In this document: positions 10,421 to 20,448 of the stretch, piece after piece | Layout of the letters: every line of letters begins with the position of its first letter | Numbering within the stretch: the stretch's first letter is position 1 | Source: Pilimelia terevasa | GTDB lineage: Bacteria; Actinomycetota; Actinomycetes; Mycobacteriales; Micromonosporaceae | Reading direction: 5' to 3' | DNA: 64,000 bases | Assembly: GCF_014647915.1 (NCBI RefSeq) | Contig: NZ_BMQC01000001.1 | Location: 310,001-374,000, forward strand | The notes under the pieces: model-generated | The model's input: only the letters and a program-made list of their open reading frames with translations | Database searches by the model: none | What the model was told of the DNA's origin: nothing | Translations under genes and position numbers: made by a program

Positions 10421-11151
10421 GCATCGACCTGCTCGGGCGGCTGCCCGAGGACTGGCGCGGCGCGGTCACGCCCCTGATCGACGCCGACGCCACGGCGGCG
10501 CTGGCGGGGTTCGTCACCACCGAGTACGCGACGCACACGGTGTACCCGCCCCTGGACGACCTGTTCGCCGCGTACCGGCTCTGCCCGCTGCGCGAGTGCC
10601 GGGCGGTGATCCTGGGCCAGGACCCGTACCACGGCGCCGGCCAGGCGCACGGCCTGAGCTTCAGCGTGCCGCCGGGTGTGCGGGTGCCGCCGTCGCTGCG
10701 CAACGTCTTCAAGGAGCTGGCCGAGGACCTCGGCGTCGGCCCCGCCGCCCCGGACCCGTCGGCCACGCTGCCGGGACTCCCGCCGCCCCCGCCGCGGCTG
10801 CCCCCGCGCGCGAGCGGCGACCTGACGCACTGGGCGCGCCAGGGCGTCCTGCTGCTCAACTCGGTCCTCACGGTCCGGGCCGGCGAGGCCGGCTCACACG
10901 CCGGCCACGGCTGGGAGGTCTTCACCGACGCCACCATCCGCGCGCTGGACGCCCGCGACCACCGGGTGGTGTTCCTGCTCTGGGGCGGGTACGCCCGGCG
11001 CAAGGCGGAGCTGGTCGCCAACCCCGCGCACGTGGTCCTGGAGGCCGGCCACCCGAGCCCGCTCAACCCGCGCGGCTTCGCCGGCTCCCGCCCGTTCAGC
11101 CAGGCCAACAAGGCGCTGGCCGACGCGGGGCTGCCGCCGATCGACTGGTGA
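10417..11151 (+). CDS. ung: uracil-DNA glycosylase, family 1
   Basis: Ung removes uracil from DNA as the first step of base-excision repair. The 244-aa protein contains the water-activating motif GQDPYHG, the LLLNSVLTVR strand and the minor-groove loop HPSPLNPRGF with the catalytic His. Between the GLSFSV region and GDLTHWARQG there is a Pro-rich stretch of about 20 residues (PPPPPRLPPRAS) longer than the short loop usual there. It starts with GTG overlapping tsaE by 4 bases. Its position inside a tRNA-modification/cell-wall operon is unusual but the identity is clear. Confidence 0.95.
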   Translation: MSIDLLGRLPEDWRGAVTPLIDADATAALAGFVTTEYATHTVYPPLDDLFAAYRLCPLRECRAVILGQDPYHGAGQAHGLSFSVPPGVRVPPSLRNVFKELAEDLGVGPAAPDPSATLPGLPPPPPRLPPRASGDLTHWARQGVLLLNSVLTVRAGEAGSHAGHGWEVFTDATIRALDARDHRVVFLLWGGYARRKAELVANPAHVVLEAGHPSPLNPRGFAGSRPFSQANKALADAGLPPIDW

Positions 11152-11248
11152 CCGGGCGGTCCCCGGCGGGCCGGGGCCCGGTTCGCGCCGGTGCCGGACC
11201 GGCTCGCGGCGCGGCGGGTGGCGGCGCGGCCGGCACGCGGCGGCCGGC

Positions 11249-11254
11249 TAAGCT
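11249..11254 (+). promoter_or_regulatory. -10 element for leaderless tsaB
   Basis: TAAGCT followed by 6 bases and the tsaB GTG at 11261; no Shine-Dalgarno sequence. Confidence 0.5.
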
Positions 11255-11260
11255 CGCGGC

Positions 11261-11938
11261 GTGTTCGCACTAGTCCTGGACTCCGGTACGCCCGCCGTCA
11301 CCGCCGGGATCGTCCGGGTCGCCGCCGCCGGGGTCGAGGTGTGCGCCGCCCGGGTCACCGTGGACGCCCGCGCGCACGGCGAGCTGCTCGCCCCGCACGT
11401 CGCCGCGGCGCTGGCCGAGGCCGGGGTCGCGCGCGGCGACCTGGCCGCCGTGGTCGCCGGGGTCGGCCCAGGGCCGTACACCAGCCTGCGCGTGGGGCTG
11501 GTGACCGCCGCCGCCTTCGCCCAGGCGCTGGGCCTGCCCACGTACGGCGTCGGGACGCTCGACGCGCTGGGCCACGCCGCCGCCGGCCTCGGCCGGGTCC
11601 TGGCGGCCACCGACGCGCGCCGCCGCGAGATCTACTGGGCGGCCTACGCCGACGGCCGGCCCCTGACGCCGCCGGCCGTCGCCGCGCCCGCCGCGGCCGA
11701 GGTGCGCGACGCGGTCGCCGCGCACGGCGTGGCGGTGGCCGTCGGCGAGGGCGCCGCGCGGTACGCCGAGGTGCTGGGCCTGCCGGCGGCGGAGCCGACG
11801 TACCCCGCGGTGGCGTCGCTGGCGGCGCTCGCCGCGGACCGGATCCGCGCCGGGGCGCCCGGGGAGGCGCTGACCCCGCGGTACCTGCGCCGGCCCGACG
11901 CCGTGGCCGCGGCCGCCCGCAAGCCGGTCCGCCGGTGA
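11261..11938 (+). CDS. tsaB: tRNA threonylcarbamoyladenosine biosynthesis protein TsaB
   Basis: TsaB is the inactive ASKHA-fold partner that bridges TsaD and TsaE in t6A synthesis. The 225-aa product begins MFALVLDSGTPAVT, the family's phosphate-1-like strand, and has GVGPGPYTSLRVGL, the best TsaB signature. It starts with GTG directly behind a TAAGCT hexamer. Its stop overlaps the rimI start by 4 bases. The C-terminal portion is Ala-rich, in line with the genome's composition. Confidence 0.95.
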   Translation: MFALVLDSGTPAVTAGIVRVAAAGVEVCAARVTVDARAHGELLAPHVAAALAEAGVARGDLAAVVAGVGPGPYTSLRVGLVTAAAFAQALGLPTYGVGTLDALGHAAAGLGRVLAATDARRREIYWAAYADGRPLTPPAVAAPAAAEVRDAVAAHGVAVAVGEGAARYAEVLGLPAAEPTYPAVASLAALAADRIRAGAPGEALTPRYLRRPDAVAAAARKPVRR

Positions 11939-12417
11939 ACGCGCCCGCGCCGCCGCACCCGGTCGGTGCCGGCGCGGCCGTGGGCCTGACCCGGCTGCGC
12001 TGGTGGCACCTCGACGCGGTCCTGGCGATCGAGGCGGACCTGTTCGGGCCGGAGCGCTGGACGGCCGCGATGTTCTGGGGCGAGCTGGCCGCCGGCCACC
12101 ACTACCTCGCCGCGCTCGACGCCGACGGCGCGCTGCGCGGGTACGCCGGGCTGGCCCTGTCCCCGGGCGAGGCGTGGGTGCAGAACATCGCCGTCGGGCG
12201 CGCGGGCCAGCGTCGCGGGACGGGGCGCGCGCTGCTGGAGGCGCTGCTCGCGCACGCCGCGGCGGCCGGCGCGCCGGTGGTGATGCTGGAGGTCGCCGCC
12301 GACAACGGCCCGGCCCAGCGGCTCTACGACCGGTACGGGTTCGCCGCCGTCGGCGTGCGCCGCGGCTACTACCAGCCGAGCAACACCGACGCGATCGTCA
12401 TGCGGAGGCAGTCGTGA
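11935..12417 (+). CDS. rimI: ribosomal-protein-alanine N-acetyltransferase (GNAT family)
   Basis: A 160-aa GNAT acetyltransferase of the RimI type, which acetylates the N-terminal Ala of ribosomal protein S18 in E. coli. Motif A reads VGRAGQRRGTGRALL, the acetyl-CoA pyrophosphate loop. Motif B shows LYDRYGFAAVGVRRGYY, the usual RimI ending. The GTG start overlaps tsaB by 4 bases. In most actinobacteria tsaD comes next; here an 84-codon ORF overlaps the rimI stop instead. The exact acetylation target is inferred from family and position. Confidence 0.92.
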   Translation: MNAPAPPHPVGAGAAVGLTRLRWWHLDAVLAIEADLFGPERWTAAMFWGELAAGHHYLAALDADGALRGYAGLALSPGEAWVQNIAVGRAGQRRGTGRALLEALLAHAAAAGAPVVMLEVAADNGPAQRLYDRYGFAAVGVRRGYYQPSNTDAIVMRRQS

Positions 12418-12668
12418 TCGTGCGGATGTGGGAGGTGCGGGCGTACCCCATGCACGCCGCCGCCGTCCTGGAGTGGCTCACCGGCACCGCGCTGCCCTCG
12501 GTCGAGGGCGCGCCGCTGCACGCCGGCAGCGAGGTCTTCGCCTCCGCCGACCACCGGTTCGTGGTCCTCAGCCGCTGGCACGGGGAGCCGGTCGGGCTGC
12601 CCGACCCGCCCGCCGGGTGGGTCGCCCGCGCCCCGCACTCCTGGGACTTCACGCCCATCGACCGCTGA
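12414..12668 (+). CDS. small protein of unknown function coupled to rimI
   Basis: An 84-aa protein starting with GTG that overlaps the rimI stop by 4 bases, so it is probably translated with rimI. It begins MIVRMWEVRAYP and alternates beta-like and helical stretches, ending HSWDFTPIDR. Length and pattern recall small dimeric alpha-beta-barrel proteins, but I cannot assign a family. It has no TsaD motifs (no HxxxH metal site), so it is not a tsaD remnant. Codon use matches its neighbours. Confidence 0.65.
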   Translation: MIVRMWEVRAYPMHAAAVLEWLTGTALPSVEGAPLHAGSEVFASADHRFVVLSRWHGEPVGLPDPPAGWVARAPHSWDFTPIDR

Positions 12669-12701
12669 CCGGCGCCCGGGCCGGCCTGGCGCGGGCGGTC
12701 A
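12666..12701. terminator. convergent terminator overlapping both stop codons
   Basis: TGACC (12666-12670) pairs with GGTCA (12697-12701), enclosing an inner 9-base arm pair (12674-12682 with 12688-12696, one mismatch). The stop codons of the two convergent genes form the ends of the stem. Confidence 0.5.
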
Positions 12702-13883
12702 GCCCGGGTGGCCGAGCAGGGCGGTGGGGGCCTCGTCGACACGGGTCAGGATGAGGGTCGCGGCGTGCGGGCCGGCCAGGCGGAGCTGCCGGCGCAGCGT
12801 GTGCGGGTCCAGCGGCGAGCCGCGTTTCATGATCTCCAACTGGCCGATCCCGCGGTCGCGCAGCGTCGCGCGCAGCCGCTTGAGCGCCACCGGCAGCACG
12901 TCGGTGACGGCGATCCGGCGGGCGTACGGGGTGTGCCGGGCGGAGTCGGTGTGCACGTACGCGATCCGCGGGTCGGCCAGCCGCCCGCCCACCGTGTCGG
13001 CGAACTCCGCCACCAGGTGCGCGCGGACGACGGCCGGGTCCGGGTCGTACACGTACCGCCCCACCGCCCCGACCGGCGCCGTCCGCGCGCCGCTGCCGGT
13101 CAGGGCGGGCACCGCCCCGCCGCCGTCGCGGGGCAGCAGGGTGGCCCGGCGCGGCACCCGCGCCAGCGGGCCGCACCACACCGCCGCCTCCACCAGGTCC
13201 CCGCCGACGCTCACCCACTCGCCCTCCGCGCCCGGCGGCAGCAGGTCGTGGTCCACGCCGGGGGCGAGCTTGAGGACGGTCCGCGGCACCCGGTCGGCGA
13301 GCGCGGTCACGAACCCCCACGGCGGGCTGCCGGCCCGGGGGTCGTGCACCCGCCGCCCGCCGGCCCGGCGCGCGGGGTCGCAGAAGGCGGCGTCGCACCC
13401 GGCGAGGTCGACGGCCGTGGCGTCGGCGCAGCGCACCTCCACCGCGCCGGCGAGGCCGAGCGCGGCGGCGTTGTGGCGGGCCAGCGCGGCGGTGGCGGGG
13501 TCGGCCTCCACGGCGAGGACGGCGATTCCCGCGCGGGCGGCCGCGAGCGCGTCGGCGCCGAGCCCGCAGCCGAGGTCGGCGAGCCGCCGCACGCCGTCGG
13601 CGGCCAGCCGGGCGGCGCGCCGGTCGGCCACCACCCGCCGGGTGGCCTGTTCGAGCCCGGCCCGGGTGTACAGCAGCCGGCCGGCGTCGGGGCCGAACTT
13701 GCCGGCCGCGCGGCGGCGCAGGTCCGCCTGGGTCAGGGCGGCGGCGGCCAGGGCCGGCGGGTGGCCGGCGGCCCGCATCGCGGCGGCGGCGGACAGCGGG
13801 TCGCGGTCGGCCAGCGCCGCGGCGGCCGCGAGCGCGTCGGCGCCCGCCGGGCCGCGCAGCGCGTCGACCAGTTCGAGGTCCAT
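12699..13883 (-). CDS. class I SAM-dependent methyltransferase with THUMP-like C-terminal domain
   Basis: A 394-aa methyltransferase transcribed toward rimI. The Rossmann core has the SAM-binding motif DLGCGLGADALA, the acidic ribose-binding AVEADP and motif IV CDPARR. An Ala-rich helical N-terminal region (residues 1-95) precedes it. The C-terminal part, including the conserved PHTLRRQLRL.G segment, resembles the THUMP-like domain of actinobacterial RNA methyltransferases, so an rRNA or tRNA target is likely but unproven. The start is the ATG at 13883, 6 bases after a weak -10 (TAGGGC). Confidence 0.85.
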   Translation of the reverse strand: MDLELVDALRGPAGADALAAAAALADRDPLSAAAAMRAAGHPPALAAAALTQADLRRRAAGKFGPDAGRLLYTRAGLEQATRRVVADRRAARLAADGVRRLADLGCGLGADALAAARAGIAVLAVEADPATAALARHNAAALGLAGAVEVRCADATAVDLAGCDAAFCDPARRAGGRRVHDPRAGSPPWGFVTALADRVPRTVLKLAPGVDHDLLPPGAEGEWVSVGGDLVEAAVWCGPLARVPRRATLLPRDGGGAVPALTGSGARTAPVGAVGRYVYDPDPAVVRAHLVAEFADTVGGRLADPRIAYVHTDSARHTPYARRIAVTDVLPVALKRLRATLRDRGIGQLEIMKRGSPLDPHTLRRQLRLAGPHAATLILTRVDEAPTALLGHPG

Positions 13884-13932
13884 CGCCCTATTGTGGCCGC
13901 GGCGTCACGGTCGGCCGGCCCCGCCCGGTGCC

Positions 13933-14124
13933 TCAGGCGCGGGCTGGCGGCTCGATCACGCAGTCCGGCCCGGGGTAGAGCAGGCTCTCGTGCCCGTCGG
14001 AGTAGCGCACCCGGTACGGCGGGGTGCCGTCGCGCCCGCGCACCTCGACGATCTCGCCGACCCGGTCGGCGGCGCCGACCGCGTTGCTGTGTACGTGAAT
14101 CCGGTCACCGATGGTCGCGTGCAT
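13933..14124 (-). CDS. DUF1918 domain protein
   Basis: A 63-aa protein with the DUF1918 pattern: MHATIGDRIHVHS, then VGEIVEVRG, YRVRYSDGHESLLYPG and DCVIE. The family is small and SH3-like in character, widespread in actinobacteria and of unknown function. The ATG at 14124 follows GGAAGGGG. It lies 49 bases upstream of the methyltransferase on the same strand, and the two may share a transcript. It is divergent from groES. Confidence 0.9.
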   Translation of the reverse strand: MHATIGDRIHVHSNAVGAADRVGEIVEVRGRDGTPPYRVRYSDGHESLLYPGPDCVIEPPARA

Positions 14125-14234
14125 ACCAGCCCCTTCCGCCGTCGCTGACCTGTTCAGGGTGCCTCAGCGGGCCGGCGGGCGCGCCGGAATCCGGCCTTGT
14201 CGGCCTCCGGGCCGTGACTCAGGGGGGTGGCGGA

Positions 14235-14261
14235 TTGGCACTCTCCTTGACGGAGTGCCAG
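14235..14261 (+). promoter_or_regulatory. CIRCE operator 1 (HrcA site)
   Basis: TTGGCACTC-N9-GAGTGCCAG, an almost consensus CIRCE inverted repeat. The -35 element TTGACG lies in its central spacer (14247-14252). Confidence 0.93.
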
Positions 14262-14276
14262 CCGGCGGCCTAACGT
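14247..14276 (+). promoter_or_regulatory. groES-groEL promoter
   Basis: TTGACG (14247-14252), an 18-base spacer and TAACGT (14271-14276). Transcription would begin near 14283, at the left edge of the second CIRCE element, giving a 5' leader of about 160 bases. Confidence 0.75.
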
Positions 14277-14280
14277 GCGA

Positions 14281-14307
14281 TTAGCACTCTCACCTTGAGG
14301 GTGCCAA
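14281..14307 (+). promoter_or_regulatory. CIRCE operator 2 (HrcA site)
   Basis: TTAGCACTC-N9-GGGTGCCAA. The left arm is the exact consensus; the right arm departs at a few positions. Together with operator 1 it brackets the -10 region. Confidence 0.93.
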
Positions 14308-14442
14308 CGCTGGACTTCCCGCGGGCACTTTCCGCGAGCAGTTCCGCTCACCGGACGCCAGGCGAGCCGGCACCCGCGACGACGGCCCCGCCTGTGTGGC
14401 GATCATGTGCGACGTACCGATGTGCCCCAGGAGGGTATTCCT

Positions 14443-14751
14443 GTGACTACCGCGACGAAGGTTGCGATCAAGCCGCTCGAGGACCGCATCGTGGTCCAGG
14501 CGAACGAGGCCGAGACGACCACCGCCTCGGGCATCGTCATCCCCGACACCGCCAAGGAGAAGCCGCAGGAGGGCACCGTCCTCGCTGTCGGTCCGGGGCG
14601 CGTCGACGACAAGGGCAACCGGATCCCCGTCGACGTCAAGGTCGGCGAGACCGTCCTCTACTCGAAGTACGGCGGCACCGAGGTCAAGTACGCGGGCGAG
14701 GAGTACCTGGTCCTCTCCGCGCGCGACGTCCTCGCGGTCATCGAGAAGTAG
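14443..14751 (+). CDS. groES: co-chaperonin GroES
   Basis: GroES is the 10-kDa lid of the GroEL folding chamber. The 102-aa product has [15 protein letters not shown], the mobile-loop region [20 protein letters not shown], and the ending [17 protein letters not shown]. The GTG at 14443 follows AGGAGGGT; this choice drops 12 upstream residues not seen in the family. Two CIRCE operators and a promoter lie upstream, so heat-inducible HrcA repression is expected. groEL follows after 69 bases. Confidence 0.98.
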   Translation: MTTATKVAIKPLEDRIVVQANEAETTTASGIVIPDTAKEKPQEGTVLAVGPGRVDDKGNRIPVDVKVGETVLYSKYGGTEVKYAGEEYLVLSARDVLAVIEK

Positions 14752-14808
14752 TTCGACCCAGCTGACGCCCCGGGTGTGCTCGCGCCTGCCCGGGGCTTCA
14801 CTGCGTAG

Positions 14809-16446
<1,638 letters not shown>

Positions 16447-16500
16447 TCTCCGCTCCACCTCCCGGGCCTGACCGGTACCACCTGGCCCGACCTGGCAAGC

Positions 16501-16534
16501 CGGAAGCCCCGCGGCGCGCGCCGCGGGGCTTCCG
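16501..16534 (+). terminator. terminator after groEL
   Basis: A 17-bp perfect palindrome (16501-16517 with 16518-16534) with no U-tract, 55 bases after the groEL stop. The few central pairs form the loop. Confidence 0.75.
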
Positions 16535-16652
16535 CGTGTGCGCAGCCGGTGCGAGCCCCCGACGGCGGAGAGACGCCGCGCCCCCGGCCGCGGGCCGGCG
16601 GACCCACAGGGGGGTCGAGGCCGACTCCGGAGGCCGGGGTCTGAGGGCTACG

Positions 16653-16931
16653 TCAGGAGGCCACGGCCTGGAGGCGGTGGCGGTCGGACTCGCCGAGCCC
16701 GCCCCAGATGCCGTACGGCTCGCGGACGGCGAGGGCGTGCCGGAGGCACTCCCGCCGGACCGGACACCCGGCGCAGATCGCCTTCGCGTTCTCCTCCCGG
16801 CGGCGGCGGGCGTGGCCGCGCTCGCCCTCGGGATGGAAGAACTGCGCGCTGTCCCGTCCGCGACACAGTCCGTTGCGCTGCCAGTCCCACACCTCGGTGA
16901 CTGGACGGGGCAATCTGCGCACATCAGACAT
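16653..16931 (-). CDS. whiB3: WhiB-family iron-sulfur regulator, WhiB3/WhiD type
   Basis: A 92-aa Wbl protein. Four cysteines (Cys23, Cys53, Cys56, Cys62) in the C-C..C-C arrangement bind a [4Fe-4S] cluster, and EPYGIWGGL is the turn for sigma-factor contact. N-terminal VWDWQ and FFHPEGERG match WhiD of Streptomyces and WhiB3 of Mycobacterium. Both lie next to groEL1, so orthology is likely. Wbl proteins act with the principal sigma factor in development and redox response. The ATG at 16931 has AAGGAG. It is divergent from the BldM-like gene, sharing a 236-base control region. Confidence 0.93.
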   Translation of the reverse strand: MSDVRRLPRPVTEVWDWQRNGLCRGRDSAQFFHPEGERGHARRRREENAKAICAGCPVRRECLRHALAVREPYGIWGGLGESDRHRLQAVAS

Positions 16932-17137
16932 TTAGGTACTCCTTCCGCGCGGAACCCGCGGTACGACGAACTCGCCCGTAGGCGTTTGGGCCTGAGCGTC
17001 GTTGATGTACCCGGGGGCGCAAGTTCATACACCCGTGTGCGCGCAGCGCCGTAAACGAGTGAAAGTCCGATAGGAGACCTTTCGGAACTTTCCACTTGTT
17101 TCCCTCAAAAGCACGTAATGATCAAACGAACGCGTGG

Positions 17138-17155
17138 TCTCCTCCATAGAGGAGA
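17138..17155 (+). promoter_or_regulatory. hairpin over the ribosome-binding site of the BldM-like gene
   Basis: TCTCCTC (17138-17144), loop CATA, GAGGAGA (17149-17155). The right arm is part of the purine-rich ribosome-binding region before the GTG at 17168, so the stem could hide it; AGGGG just downstream stays free. Confidence 0.4.
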
Positions 17156-17167
17156 GGGGAAAAATCA

Positions 17168-18013
17168 GTGCGTAGCGTCCTCGTGTGCGTCCGGTCGTCG
17201 CCCGCAGCTCAGGCGGTGGCCACCTGCGCCGCCCGCCTCGGGCTCTCGGCGCAGGTACGGACCGCCATGTCGGAGACTGAGGTCATCGCCCGGCTCGCCG
17301 AGCGGCCGGCCGACGTGATCCTGGCTGATGTCGCCGTCACCAGATCCGACACCGTCGGCTTCACCCGGCGGGTCCTAGCCCGCGCGCCCGGGGCGATGCT
17401 GGTGCTCTTCGGCGCCGAAGACCCGCGGGTGGCCGCGGCAGCCGTCGCGGCCGGGGCCCGGGCCCTGATCCGCGGCACCGAAGATCTTGTCAGTACCGTC
17501 GCCAAGGCGGTCCTGCTGCTCGGCATGCCCGCCCGCGCCGCCGGCCCCGTCGCCGGGGCCCCGGTGCCGGCCACCGCCGCCATGCGCGGGGCGAACGCGC
17601 CCTCGCGGTTCGGCGCGCCGGTCGGTCGCAAGGGCGCGCCGCTGAGTCCGGCGGAGGCCCGCGCGGCCGGTGCCGAACTGGTGGCGGACCCTGCCGGCCT
17701 GCGGGTGCCCGGTTCGCCGGTACCCAGCCAGCGGGACTTCGGCGACCCGGCGGAGGCGGCCCGGATGGCCGCCCGCGGGGTCGGCGACTACGGCGCCGGG
17801 ATGCCGGCGGCGCGGCGGGTCGTGCTCACCGAGCGCGAGATGCAGGTGCTGCGCGGGATGGCGGACGGCAAGAGCAACGCGGAGATCGGCCGGGAGCTGT
17901 TCGTGTCCGAGGACACCGTGAAGACCCACGCCCGGCGGTTGTTCCGCAAGCTGGGGGCGCGCGACCGCGCCCACGCCGTCGCCGCCGGCTTCCGCGCGGG
18001 CCTGGTGGTCTGA
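17168..18013 (+). CDS. BldM-like NarL/LuxR-type regulator with degenerate receiver
   Basis: A 281-aa DNA-binding regulator. Residues 1-115 form a receiver-like domain. The usual acidic pair is replaced (VLVCVRSS), the Asp in ILADVAV remains, and the conserved Lys is missing (ALIRGTED). A low-complexity linker (about 120-210) leads to a LuxR-type helix-turn-helix: LTEREMQVLRGM, SNAEIGRELFVSEDTVKTHARRL, ending RAHAVAAGFRAGLVV. This C-terminus closely resembles BldM of Streptomyces, whose gene also neighbours whiD, so a developmental role is likely. The long linker differs from BldM. The start is GTG behind GAGGAGAGGGG. Confidence 0.85.
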   Translation: MRSVLVCVRSSPAAQAVATCAARLGLSAQVRTAMSETEVIARLAERPADVILADVAVTRSDTVGFTRRVLARAPGAMLVLFGAEDPRVAAAAVAAGARALIRGTEDLVSTVAKAVLLLGMPARAAGPVAGAPVPATAAMRGANAPSRFGAPVGRKGAPLSPAEARAAGAELVADPAGLRVPGSPVPSQRDFGDPAEAARMAARGVGDYGAGMPAARRVVLTEREMQVLRGMADGKSNAEIGRELFVSEDTVKTHARRLFRKLGARDRAHAVAAGFRAGLVV

Positions 18014-18060
18014 GGGCGGGCGAGAGTACCGGCCGCAGGGGATGGCGCGCCGGATGCGAC

Positions 18061-18104
18061 GACGGGAGGGCTCCCGGGGTCACGACCCCGGGAGCCCTCC
18101 CGTC
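18061..18104. terminator. bidirectional terminator
   Basis: A perfect 20-bp stem (18061-18080 with 18085-18104) and a 4-base loop between the convergent BldM-like and DUF5319 genes; no U-tract. Confidence 0.85.
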
Positions 18105-18151
18105 TCTGCGCCTACCCCGCGCCGGCCTCGCGGCGCCGGCCAGGCCGGTGG

Positions 18152-18565
18152 TCAGCCCGGGGGAGCGGCCTCCGGTTCGTCGTCGGCGTCGCCTAGGGCG
18201 TCGTGCACGCCGTCGGCGTAGCCGCGGGCGTACTCCCACGTCACGTAGTTCTCCGGGTCAGGGTCGTACGCCGGCTCGTGGACCCGGGGGCGGCCGGCGT
18301 CGAGCAGGTGGCGCAGGTTGCCGCGCAGCAGGTCCCAGTCGAAGTAGTGGGGCTCCCGGCAGTCCTCGCACTCGATGACGAGACCGCGGATGCCGCCCGG
18401 CTCCAGCAGCGCCTGGTAGATCTCCAGGTCGGCCAGATCCTCCAGGACGTCGCGCCGCTCGGGCTCGGACAGCGGGGTGCCGCTGCCGTCGTCGGCCGGC
18501 TCGTCCAGGCTCGCGGACGGGTCGGCAGGGTCGCCGCTGAACGGGTCGATCGGCTCGTCATGCAC
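18152..18565 (-). CDS. DUF5319 family protein
   Basis: A 137-aa acidic protein of the actinobacterial DUF5319 family, function unknown. It begins MHDEPIDPFSGDP, has LSEPERRDVLEDLADLE and a CxxC in ECEDCREPHYFDWDLL, and ends with an acidic tail. The paired cysteines suggest metal binding or redox sensitivity, which is inference. The GTG at 18565 lies 6 bases after a TACCGT hexamer on the minus strand, so a leaderless mRNA is likely. In related genomes this gene also sits between sigD and guaB; here sigD is absent. Confidence 0.92.
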   Translation of the reverse strand: MHDEPIDPFSGDPADPSASLDEPADDGSGTPLSEPERRDVLEDLADLEIYQALLEPGGIRGLVIECEDCREPHYFDWDLLRGNLRHLLDAGRPRVHEPAYDPDPENYVTWEYARGYADGVHDALGDADDEPEAAPPG

Positions 18566-20421
<1,856 letters not shown>

Positions 20422-20448
20422 GGCGGGGCGGCAAGGAGTACAGAAGCG

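Noticed and set aside
12414-12668. Remnant of tsaD
   Set aside because: The 84-aa product has none of the TsaD metal-binding or nucleotide motifs and has a full frame with its own coupled start.
17050-17075. WhiG/FliA-type promoter (TAAA ... CCGATA) before the BldM-like gene
   Set aside because: Both words occur, but the spacer is about 11 bases, too short for the 15-16 expected.
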